A stretch of DNA of 64,000 bases, taken from the NCBI RefSeq assembly GCF_014905175.1, contig NC_057789.1:19397055-19461054 (forward strand), read 5' to 3'. This DNA is from Aphidius gifuensis. Taxonomy: Eukaryota; Arthropoda; Insecta; Hymenoptera; Braconidae. The number at the start of each line of letters is the position of its first letter. Positions within the stretch are counted from its first letter, which is position 1. The notes beneath the pieces were generated by a model. It searched no databases. It had not been told where the DNA came from and saw only the letters and a program-made list of their open reading frames with translations. Made by a program: the position numbers and the translations under genes. This document shows positions 33,185 through 43,423 of this stretch, piece by piece.

Positions 33185-33445
33185 AAAATTAGAAAAAAAA
33201 AAATCCTACGGAACACTTAGGTTGCAACTTTACAAATTGTTTTTATATCATATATACATACTTGTTTTTTTTTTCTTTGTTTATTAGATAATGAGTGAAA
33301 AAAAATTAGAAAAAAAAAAATCCTACGGAACACTTAGGTTGCAACTTGGAGCAATTGACTATATTTTTTTTTTTTTTATCTCGATGATTTGTTATATCAT
33401 ATATACATACTTGTTTTTTTTTTCTTTGTTTATTAGATAATGAGT
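33185..33445 (+). repeat. Direct duplication of about 120 bp
   Basis: AAATCCTACGGAACACTTAG then GTTGCAACTT occurs at about 33201 and 33320, and TATCATATATACATACTTG with TTTATTAGATAATGAGTG follows both. The second copy leads directly into the ATPase-like pseudogene. Confidence 0.75.
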
Positions 33446-33926
33446 GTTGGTGCTGCTTGACAAGACATTTGTGCTTTACTCAAGTCTTGTAACTATGTTG
33501 ACAGAACTGACTTTGCTGAAAAATTGTTAAGGCGAAATGAACAAACTGTTTTTGTTCGTCCTCGCCGCTTTGGTAAAACACTCTTCCTTGATCTGATTGC
33601 TGAACTATGCAAAGGTAATGAAGAACTTTTTGAAAGATGGAAAATTGGAAGAGTACTGAATATGAGTGGAACAGATTTCCTGTTATACAAATCAATTTTT
33701 CCATGATAAAACCAGCAAATGAATTATCATCATATGAAAATTCATTTCGTGAAATTCTATCTGATATTGCTCAATCATATAATTTAATCCTGAGAGGTGA
33801 TAAAGTGATGAGTAATTTTAAGTATTTAATCAAAGACATGTCTAATATCAAAAAATTACATAAAATCGATGATAAAGAATTTTGTGGTAAAGTAGTCATA
33901 CTCGTTGATGAGTATAAAAAGAAATA
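33446..33926 (+). pseudogene. AAA-ATPase-like (PD-(D/E)XK-associated) fragment
   Basis: Encodes the N-terminal part of an AAA-ATPase-like protein of the type often joined to a PD-(D/E)XK nuclease domain. Seen: ICALLKSCNYVDRTDFAEKL, the P-loop variant in VRPRRFGKTLFLD (near 33560), then, in a second frame, FPVIQINFSMIKPANELSSY and the Walker B-like VVILVDEY (near 33895). A frame change near 33650 and the abrupt end in an A-rich stretch before the CCGGA repeat show it is broken. This family is common in bacteria, including endosymbionts, and sporadic in eukaryotes; origin by transfer is possible but not shown. Confidence 0.6.
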
Positions 33927-33959
33927 AAAAAAATATAAAAAAAATATAAATAAAAAAGA

Positions 33960-34063
33960 AATTTTGTCTGAAAAAATCCTGAGAAAATCTGGAAAAACTC
34001 TGGAATAATATCTCCGGAAGTCTCGATCGCGTAGAAAATCCGGAGATATTATTTCTACCAAGG
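33960..34063. repeat. CCGGA element, right end
   Basis: GGAATAATATCTCCGGAAGT and GTAGAAAATCCGGAGATATT end in ATTTCTACCAAGGG, the complement of the terminus at 4346. It truncates the ATPase-like pseudogene. Confidence 0.6.
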
Positions 34064-34067
34064 GTGT

Positions 34068-34265
34068 GTTTGGCTATAATTAAGACTAAGTAAAAGATCT
34101 AGCGGCTAAGTGAAAAATCCAGGTGAGGAAAAGATGTAGCTAAAGAAAAGAACGTAGCGGGTAAAATAATGTAGATATTGTATGTTTAGCTATAATTAAG
34201 GCCGAATAAAAGATATAGCAAAGGTCAAGATATAGCTGAGAAAAGATCTAGCGGCTATAAGCAAA
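34068..34265. repeat. GCTATAATTAAGACTAAGTAAA motif repeats
   Basis: Two main copies (34071 and 34190) plus partial ones, in reverse orientation to 5540-5715. After it, 34266-35165 holds no gene; GGACCACCCTAA at 34967-34979 resembles the end of the Mutator-like element at 52559. Confidence 0.5.
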
Positions 34266-35165
34266 ACATTTTTCTTTATCCAAGTTGGAATATGACTTTG
34301 GAATCTAGTTTTTTCTAGTTACAACTCGTCATCTTATAAATATATCGATATTTTTAATTTTCAATAATCGATGTCTCAAAAATAGATAGAGATATTAAAT
34401 TTTTATCATCACTATTGTTTTTCTCCGTACAAAATCTTACTGGAATCATTATTAATATTGATTTTTCTTAAATTTATGATTATTTAAAAATATTAAATCA
34501 ATGAAAAGTTAGTAATATATTTCGATATATTTTACCTTCAAAGTTCAGTATCTCGAAAACTGTTGAAGGTACGATATTTTTGTTTGCACCACAATAATCC
34601 TCGTAAAAAATACTAATAAAATCGATTCCAAATTTTTTTTTTCACTAAACTATTTATCTACTAAAAAAATGACGAAAAGAAAAATTCAATATCATGTTTC
34701 TTCGATACCTCGAAAAGAATCCGAGATATCGAAGTTCAGTTGCGACCGATATTTTTTGCTTGCAATGACGTTCTAATATTACTTATAAAATCTTGTCTCC
34801 ATGAATATCGTAATCTTGCTAAAAATCCCGAAATCGAAAATAGAAAAAGGTTTTGCGGCACGGGTTAATGTTGAGTAAAAATTCTGAAAATTTGAGAGAA
34901 TGTTTTTTTATATATTTCTAACCAAATGAGGGGGTGAGAGTGATCAAATTCCACCATAGCCTTTTTAAGGACCACCCTAATATATATATATATATATGCA
35001 CTGTGATTGGATGATATTTATTTATTATGGATATATTTACTAATAATAATTGAAACAATGACTTAAAATATAAATTTATGATGGATTTATTTATTAATAA
35101 TAAAAAAAAACAATGACTGAAAAATTATAAATTTAATATCAAATATTTATTCAATTTTGCATGAT

Positions 35166-35309
35166 TCATTCGAGTATTGTACAATCATTATGCCAATTAT
35201 TATTATTATTATTATCATCATCATTAACAGAAATTATTTCTTCTATAAATACAACATCATCATCATCCTTTTTTGAACAATTTGCAATGTCCATTTGACT
35301 ATTATATAT
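35166..35309 (-). pseudogene. Possible last exon of the gene split by EnSpm
   Basis: An open minus-strand frame abutting the left end of the EnSpm-like element and ending with TGA at 35166-35168. It is very acidic (CSKKDDDDVVFIEEIISV, then an Asp/Asn run). On the other side of the element, the last exon of the minus-strand gene (41382-41487) runs open to the border. If the 4-bp ATAT duplication is removed the two frames are one base out of register, so continuity is plausible but unproved. Confidence 0.35.
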
Positions 35310-35476
35310 CCCGTGTAAAAATAATCGACTTTATTATGACTTCATAATGACTTCATATGATATGAAGTCATAATTTGAAACAAATATAATGAATTCATAA
35401 TGAAGTCAAAAAAAAATTTTATATGAAAATTTAAGTGTATAATTGTACAGTTTAATATGAAGTCATATGAAGTCAT

Positions 35477-35526
35477 ATGAAGCCACGTGAAGTCATATAT
35501 GCATATATGACTTCACGTGGCTTCAT
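35477..35526. repeat. Perfect 50-bp palindrome in the left inverted repeat
   Basis: Reads the same on both strands, centred between 35501 and 35502, with core CATATATGCATATATG and arms ATGAAGCCACGTGAAGT. The right end (near 41195) has only one arm. It may be a transposase-binding or cruciform-forming site. Confidence 0.85.
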
Positions 35527-36504
35527 GCTGTCAAATGTATTCTGTCAAATATATTCATGTTATTAACAATGTCAGCATCGAGAGTATTATGAGTTTGACG
35601 TTTGTTGGGTGTTTTGAAATCTTTTAATCCTGTTTTTTTTGTTTTTATTCATTTTTTGTGATAAAGATCCATCCTTACCAACTTCAATACATTCGAGCCA
35701 AGTCTTATCATCTATTAAAAACAAAGAAAACAAAGAAAGAATCTTACGTCAGAGTATATTTGTTATTTTCAATATTTTTTATATTATTTTGTTTAATATT
35801 TTTTGTATTGATATTTTTTTTTATTTATATATTTCTATATTTATATATATCTTCATATTTATTTAATTTTTTAAAATGTATCTATATATATATATATATA
35901 TATATATTAGATAATCTTTTACATGCATAAAAAATTTTTTTTCAACTTACCACTTTCTAATAAGACCCGGGCAGAATAATACTTATCTCCCCATTTGGCA
36001 CTAGTAATTCCCTTCTCGTTTTTTTTTATTTGAGTGATCGGCACCACGTCACTTTCTTGTGAAATAAGCCACAAAATCAGCGCATATCGTTCTTTTGAAT
36101 TCGACATATTACTACTTTAAAATATATAAATACGTCTATCTACAAAAAACCGTCAAGCAACGTTTAGCTTCGTTACGGAGTAAATAAAAGTCGTTACTAC
36201 GTACCACTTATCAATTGTTATTTGAGTTGCTGCTCAGACAATAACAGTTACTTGACAACGGCTCACATTCAATTTTTCGTTTAATTTGTTTTGGTTTTTT
36301 TTTGTTGTTGATAAATAATAAATTCATAATAAATAAATATAAATTTTGTTATCTACGTATAAATATTGATTTCTTTGAATTCTCATGGATTACACTTTGA
36401 TAAGACATTATTCAAGGTACGTTTATTTTATTTTTATATATAATTTGAATACATGTACTTATATATCTATTAATATTTCGACACAGAAATATTACTTGTA
36501 AATC

Positions 36505-39240
36505 ATGTCGTCATACGAAAAAAATTTTGGTGAATTGTCGCGAAGTACTCGATGGAGACTTTCCAAATTTATAAATAGCGAAGTGAGAGTTGAAGATGAA
36601 ACACCAATAGCTATAAGTGACAGTCTAGACATTGACAATGGTATAATATGATTTTAATTATTATCTATGATAACACCTGAATAATAAATTTAGTATATTG
36701 AATAACAATAAAATTTACTTGTTATTTACATTTTTTTAAGATACTATATCCATCAACCAAAATACAATTCTGGATGCGACTAACTTTGTTAACACTGATT
36801 CTTATTTGAATCAATCAGACTCCGATGGTTACGAGAATAATATATGCGACTTTTTTGATGCTGACTGTCAATCGAATCAATCATCAATAAACGGTAACGA
36901 GGACAATAATGATTCACAGTCATCTGGATCCGATCGTGATTCTGATACTGATTCAGAAAGTGACATCAGCTCAGATAATAGTGAATCGAATGCGGACCCG
37001 AATGATGTTATTTTCGATTGTATTGATGATTTACTGTATCCTGGATCACCTATTACTCGAGGTGAAAGCATTATTGCAATTTTAACATTCATAGTTCGTC
37101 ATAAATTAAGTGGTAGTTGTTTAAAAGATTTACTTCATCTTATTCAGCTGCACTGTATCAAGCCAAATTCTTGCATTACGACACTTTATAATTTTAAAAA
37201 ATTTATGTCCAATATAGATAAAAGTTTTATAAAAAAACACTATTACTGTGCAAATTGTTATACCGGTTTAGCAGAAAAAAAACAATTGTGCTCACGATGT
37301 GAGATCAATACAAAGCACAATAATTTTTTAGAAATCCCTATCATACCACAACTAGAAAAATTATTAAACCGCGATGATATTGTTCACAAAATTCACTCTC
37401 GATTAATGCGACAAAACATTTCTCCAAGTAATTACGAAGATATTTATGATGGATCTTCTTGGAAAAAACTTAATTTAGAATTAGGATATTTCAATAAGCC
37501 ATTCGATCTTTCGTTAACCTGGAACACAGACGGAATAAGTCTCTTTAAATCGTCTAAGTTCAGTATCTGGCCATTGTTTTTACAAATAAACGAATTACCG
37601 TTTATTGACAGATGCAAACAAGAGAATATTATTTTAGGTGGCATTTGGTATGGACCAAAAAAACCACATGGTAATTTATATTTGAGTGTTTTTCGAGAGA
37701 CATTCTTAAAATTATATCGTGGGATACCAATGAAAATTATTGGTAATAATATTACTGTCAGAGTTATTTTGCTATTAGGAACAGCTGATATTCCCGCTAA
37801 AGCTGCTATGTTGAATCTGAAACAACATCTAGCTACTTTTGGTTGCATGGTATGTACCATTAAAACTGAATCAATAGGCAACTATCGTTATTACCCTTAC
37901 CCAAGAAGGTCAGTAAATTTACGTACGACTGAGAAAACTAAAATTCATGCTAGCCAAGCACTTGCACAGGGTACTGAAGTCGAAGGTGTCAAAGGCCCAA
38001 GTATGTTATCACAAATTTGTTATGATTATATAAATAATACAGCTATTGATGACATGCATTGTATTTATTTAGGGGTAGTGAAAAAATTAATGAGCATATG
38101 GTTTGGAACTGAAGATGTACTGGGGAATCTTAGACATGTTTTCGAGTCAATTAACAATCAGCTTTTACTCATCTGTCCACCACATTTTGTATCACGGTTG
38201 CTTCGTTCATTGGTTGATCGCAAGTACTGGAAAACTTATGAATTCAAAATTTTCTTTTATATTATTCTGTTCCTATTTTTTCTTTTTATATGCGGTCAGA
38301 ACAGTTTGAACATCATAAGCTTCTAGTCTTAGGAGTTTCATTACTTAGCTCTACAAGTATTTCTGAGACTATGATCACTACTGCCTCAAAAGCTCTCAAT
38401 AAATACGTTCTTGAATTTCATAAATGGTACGGTAAATACAATATGACCTGTAACTTACATTCGCTAATCCATCTTCCTAATAACGTCCGAAAATTTGGAC
38501 CTCTTAGAATAACGTCATTATTTCAGTTCGAACATTTGAATGGTATTTTCAAGCGACTGATTCATGGAACAAGGTACAGTAAGCTACAAATGGGTTCATT
38601 AATTTCAACTTTTTCTAATTTATTTATTCTAAAATCAAGATTGTTACCTGGTGATGCTGTCACTGAGTTTTGTGAAGAAGTTGAAAAAAGCAGCAGACGT
38701 CGAAAAAAACTTGAATTAATTGAAGGGACTGACTCATATATACTCGGTAAAATAGAAAAATCATTGCCATTGCGGCAAGTTATAAAAGATGCTCTACAAA
38801 TAGCTGGCATCATAATATCCGGTTCACCTGTTACATTTAAAAGACTTTATCAAAATGGCATCATATATGATTCAATAGCGTACACAAGAAAGAGAAAAAA
38901 AATTTCGACTCTGGTTAAGTACGAATTCCAAAATGAATGTTTTATAGGCGAAATTGATACTTTCTTGAAAATAAATCAATGCATATGTAAAAATCAGTGC
39001 ACACATCACTCAAAATGTTACGCTCTTATTGCTCCTTATACGATTATTACCCCTTCTATAGAAACACAAATTACCAATGGTCAAATAAATAATATAAAAA
39101 TATGTACCGTATATCAACATGAACCTTTGCTTGTTATCGATCTCACAAAATTAAAAGACGTTTGTTTTAAAATAAAAAATCCAAAAAACCCTGCCATCAT
39201 TTATGCAGTAGATAGAGTCAACACATTGGAATTAGAATAA
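36505..39240 (+). pseudogene. EnSpm/CACTA-like transposase, one frameshift
   Basis: Exon 1 is 36505-36640; a 100-bp GT..AG intron (36641-36740) follows; exon 2 runs from 36741 to 39240 in one frame except for a loss of one A in the AAAA at 38246-38249, after which the +1 frame continues without gap. About 870 codons. N-terminus acidic and Ser-rich; a CANCYTG...CSRC zinc pair (near 37250-37300); then the DDE-type core: WNTDGISLFKSS (first Asp), GTADIPAKAAM (second), IDDMHCIYLGVVKK, and FQFEHLNGIFKRLIHGT with the likely catalytic Glu. A C-terminal Cys/His cluster (CICKNQCTHHSKC) follows. These features match animal EnSpm/CACTA (Plavaka-like) transposases. Role: cut-and-paste of this element. 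Confidence 0.8.
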
Positions 39241-39835
39241 TTTTTATGTACATAGTTATACACGCCTATACAAATAGGATTATATTAATATAAGTGATTG
39301 AGAAATGACGAATAATTTTAAATACTGTAAATAAATTAAATGGTTCAATAAGATATTTTTTACTTTTTTTTTTTTTTTTTTTTTTTAAAAAAAAATTATT
39401 TTGCTCAGTAAAGCTGTTGTTTGAATATTAATTTTTTTTGTTCATCGTAAAAAAAAAGCATTGAATTTTTACGTAAGATGAAATAATGCTACCGTAAAAT
39501 GATAAAGGATTTAAATTTTAAGTTTTAATAAAAGAAAAAATAACTGGAATTTCATTGAATGAATGGATATGTTATGTTAAGAACTTGAATTTTATGGTTT
39601 AATAAAAAAAGAGATGTGAAAATCAATACTTATACTTGTGTTAATTGAATTACATGTTATGTATCGCGCATTTTTGACGCGCAAACATTGACTAGCAACG
39701 CATGATAACAACGACTTGTTATTTTGTTTTGTTTTTCATTTTATTGCTAACTTCTTGCAGTAAACAGTTCATGGTCGTCAGGCAATACAATTGCTTTTTT
39801 TCCGATACGTTATTACTTTTCTGAATTTATTCACA

Positions 39836-40708
39836 ATGTGGGCCTTAATTTATTATATAGAAATAAAGCAAAATGAAATCGTACCTATAAATGATCTTAA
39901 AAAATCGTTGGATGGAAATTCTTTTCACAATATAAAGAATGGAAAAGTGTACGAAGTAAAATTCTTGGCAAAAGGAGGTAAAAATTTTTTTTAATATTTC
40001 TTAATATAAAAACACATGTTCATTATATAAATCTAATAATATCAACCTTGATTTTCTATTATACCATATAGTATAATTGTAATCCATACAGTTTTTGATA
40101 TAATTTCTTATTCATATATTTTTTTTTTTGATGAATGTGAAAAAAAAATTTTAAAAATCATGGCTGCAAACATTAAACATGGGCAACAGTGGAGTTTTGA
40201 TACAATTTCTGAAGAATGATGAGAAAAAAAATGCAATTTCTTCTGGAAAGTTATCAACAGCAAAAAACTTGGTGAATTTAGATTATTATACAAGTGACTC
40301 AAATTCTGAGCTTTAAGCAACAGATGATAAATATTCAAAAAAAAGTATATTTACAGTTTATTTTTATTAAATTTCTAAACTGGATCATCAACCTTTTTTC
40401 TATTTACAGAATTTAGGTCAAAAAAAAAAAAAATCGCAAACGTGTGCTCAGCAACTCTGATAATTCATCCGATGTATCAGTAAAATATAAACCTAATGAT
40501 GATTCAGATGCCAACATTGACAGCGACACTGACTGTGAAGGCCGTCTAGATAAAGAAATTATAAAGTCCAACAAACCTTTGATTGTTCAATGTTTTATAG
40601 AGAATTCAATTAAAGCGTTAGGTAGTCAATATCAACCAGACAAATCATACTCAGAAAAATCTAACTCAGACATAATGAATATGAATTGCTTCCTCGAAAA
40701 TTTATAAT
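39836..40708 (+). CDS. Second gene of the EnSpm-like element (partial model)
   Basis: A first exon 39836-39977 (MWALIYYIEIKQNEIVPIND, ending at a GGAG|GTAAAA donor) and a last exon about 40411-40708 after TTTACAG, rich in Ser/Asp (NSDNSSDVSVKYKPNDDSDA) and ending with TAA at 40706. Intermediate exons are not resolved. The N-terminus, a small strand-rich module with a charged linker, is the kind seen in BEN-domain companion proteins of animal CACTA-like elements; no BEN domain itself is visible here. Function unknown. Confidence 0.4.
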
Positions 40709-41381
40709 ACTAATTGTACTCCGATTTCTATGTAACATAAAATATATTTTCGTTTTTACCAAACTGCCGTATTTAATGTATCTTCAATGGTTTAATTTAA
40801 GAATGTGAACTTCAACAAAAACACATGAGAAAAAAAAATTGTGAAACAGCTGTTATTATTGTTATTATAATATTATTAATGTTATAATTATTCATATTAT
40901 TGATTGTATGTTAATCTCATTCGTTGATGTATTCATTGTTATCTTTTAAATTACCATTTATAATTACCAATTATAAGAATTGTTCCTAAAATATAAAAAA
41001 ATGACTGAAGGAAAATAATAATTATTTAATTGAATGTGCATATAATTATTGATTGATATTTACACTTCCTTTTATATTGTTGGATTCATGATCAAATAAA
41101 TAATATAAAGTTAAAATTTTTTTATCGTATGGTGAGATTTATATTTATTTTTAAATTTTTAATTATAAATATGTTAGCTGATTACGTACATATGACGACT
41201 TCACGTGGCTTCATATGACTTCATATGACTTTATATTAAACTGTACAATTATACACTTAAATTTTCATATAAAATTTTTTTTTGACTTCATTATGAATTC
41301 ATTATATTTGTTTCAAATTATGACTTCATATCATATGAAGTCATTATGGAGTCATAATAAAGTCGATTATTTTTACACGGG

Positions 41382-42727
41382 ATATTGTCGAATTCTATGG
41401 CAGCTCTCTCCAGTTTTTCTTGTTGTTCTCTGATGATGTTTCTCTCTTGCTTCAATGCTTCTTCTTCCCCTTCTGGTGGTCTGAGAGCTATATTGTTAGA
41501 TAAACAAATAAGTAATTATTATTATTATTATTATTATTTTCTTTTAATGAGGTGTATTTATTATTTATATGAACAGTTTAGATATACTTACAAAAATTAA
41601 TAATTGGCATTCTTCCAAATGAATCAAAAATTTCATAGTATCCTGAAAACATAAGAATTAACATTATTAAATCGAGTAATTAATATGAAGAAAATAATTA
41701 TGTGTGTGTGTGTGTATATATATATATATGTATATATTACCATCTAGAGTCACATCATACTGCAACTCATCAAGTGCCACTAGTGAATCGTCTTCTTCTG
41801 GGAAAATGGAGCCATCATTCCAGTAATCTGTAATACAATGAATAAAAATTATATTTTATAAAAACCAAATAAAAAATTATGAACATTCGAATTATACCTG
41901 GCAAAATAGTTGAGATTGGAGTTCTATTATTTCCTATACATTTTGTATGAATATTGAAACCACCTGTGGATAAAAAATTTATGCAGTTTATTATTATTAT
42001 TATAGACATGTTTAATGATTTAGAAAAAATCTCTGAATTTAAATATAAAAAAGTACTTACAATAATTATTCATTAGTCTTGATAAATACATCAAACTATG
42101 TATTGATAGAAGATTATATTCAATCTGAGAAACGATATTTATTAAAACAAATATAATGATTCAATATAATTATGCATAAAAAATCGAATATTACCATTTT
42201 TAAATTATCCTCTCGCATGTGTAAATCATATGAAACTCCAGAACGCTCATCCTCTCGATACTCTCCCTCAATAACAATCAGTGGTGCAATTTGGGTGAAA
42301 AGTCGATCCAACTGAAAATCAAGAAAATTAATGAATTAACAAATTGAAAACCACTAATAAATAAATCAAAAACTTAGAATGATAAATTTATGAATACTAA
42401 TAAATAATTTAAAATGTTGATATATCACTTACCTCATTGTTATAAAATTCGTAAATCACCTGGTTCACAGTCTCAGCAAGTCCCAAACTGATTTGATATT
42501 TTCGCAGTTGTACTTGGCTTATATATCCCAAAATAAGGGCTTAGGTGGCGATCATTAGGATGATGATGGAAATAGGAAGTTTGTTTTTCATGGAAAGCAT
42601 TTTTCAAAAGCTGCGCATACTCACAAAATGACTTATAATTCTGAAAATTAGATATGTAAAACTGTTTACTATGCGAGGTTTGTTGTCGTAAACAAGAGAT
42701 AGAACGTTTGCAATAATCTATTCTCAT
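41382..42727 (-). pseudogene. Unidentified multi-exon gene, interrupted by EnSpm
   Basis: Clean minus-strand exons with GT..AG borders: 42433-about 42727 (one frame change near 42530), 42195-42311, 42061-42124, 41898-41963, 41741-41827, 41592-41642 and 41382-41487. Joining phases are consistent from exon to exon. Pieces include LAETVNQVIYEFYNNE, TQIAPLIVIEGEYREDE, YWNDGSIFPEEDDSLVALDE, YYEIFDSFGRMPII and a C-terminal coiled coil KQERNIIREQQEKLERAA. I do not recognise the family. The last exon runs straight into the transposon at 41381. It could be a host gene fragment or a gene of another transposon. Confidence 0.55.
41701..41738. repeat. TG/TA microsatellite
   Basis: (TG)8 followed by (TA) runs, lying in an intron of the unidentified gene. 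Confidence 0.9.
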
Positions 42728-42739
42728 TATACCTGGAGG

Positions 42740-43300
42740 AGATGATTGTTGGAATTATGTGTCACTAACCAACATAGAAAATATATATTCCCTATGTTGT
42801 CATGTAATGTTTCATGTAAAATTGTGCATCTACACATACACACATACAGTCACATGCTAAGATGATGCTTTGAGAATCTCTCGTCCTAAACAAATAAAAA
42901 GTTTTTCTCTTACATACTATAATATCTTTACAATACTTTTATTTTCCTGTAAATAAACAATGTTAAAATTTTCTCAATATTTTTATCTCGTTATGCTTCA
43001 ATAATTGAAGGTCAAATTTACAAGATGAAACTTGTTTAGAATTGCTCACCACTGCCGCACATAAAAACTGTCAAGTAAACAAAAGATAAAATTTTCCAAG
43101 AGCTTTTATTTTATTTTTAAATTCTATCACCGTGAATAATCAAGACAATGTAAAATGATAAATTATATTGACTGTTATTCACAAAAATACATCTTGAAGG
43201 GAAGCAAAAATGTTTTATTTATTTTCCGATAAATATTTTCAAGACAAAAATTCTATGAAAAATGTGACACACCTTTTGAAAATGAAATAATTTCACTCCC
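42740..43300. other. Non-coding flank of Polinton-2
   Basis: No gene seen. Polinton-2's outer end should lie here, but I find no match to the AGTAGTGGAGC end of Polinton-1, so its boundary is unresolved. Confidence 0.4.
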
Positions 43301-43308
43301 ATCGTACG

Positions 43309-43344
43309 TATATAAAGACTCTCAAAACAATTAAATATATCAGT
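43309..43344 (+). promoter_or_regulatory. TATA box and initiator of Polinton-2 PolB
   Basis: TATATAAAG at 43309-43317 and the arthropod initiator TCAGT at 43340-43344; the distance from TATA to the initiator A is 33 bases, close to ideal. The leader to the ATG at 43424 is about 80 bases. Confidence 0.55.
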
Positions 43345-43423
43345 ATCTTCTGAACCTCACAGCCGGAGTTTATATTTTTTTTATTTTCTGCTACTTAATA
43401 CAGTCTTTTTATACTTTAAAAAT

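Larger units (their letters stand above)
35310..41381 (+). mobile_element. EnSpm/CACTA-like DNA transposon, complete ends
   Basis: 6,072 bp bounded by inverted ends CCCGTGTAAAAATAATCGAC (35310) and its complement ending at 41381, with ATAT on both outer flanks. The inverted repeats extend to about 35500 and from about 41190 and are almost identical, with internal copies of ATGACTTCATATGA. It encodes an EnSpm-like transposase and a second small gene. A one-base deletion breaks the transposase, so this copy is probably immobile but young. Confidence 0.85.

Noticed and set aside
35639..35930. 75-aa and 90-aa hydrophobic ORFs near the EnSpm left end
   Set aside because: Composed of Ile/Phe/Tyr from AT repeats; no support as membrane proteins.
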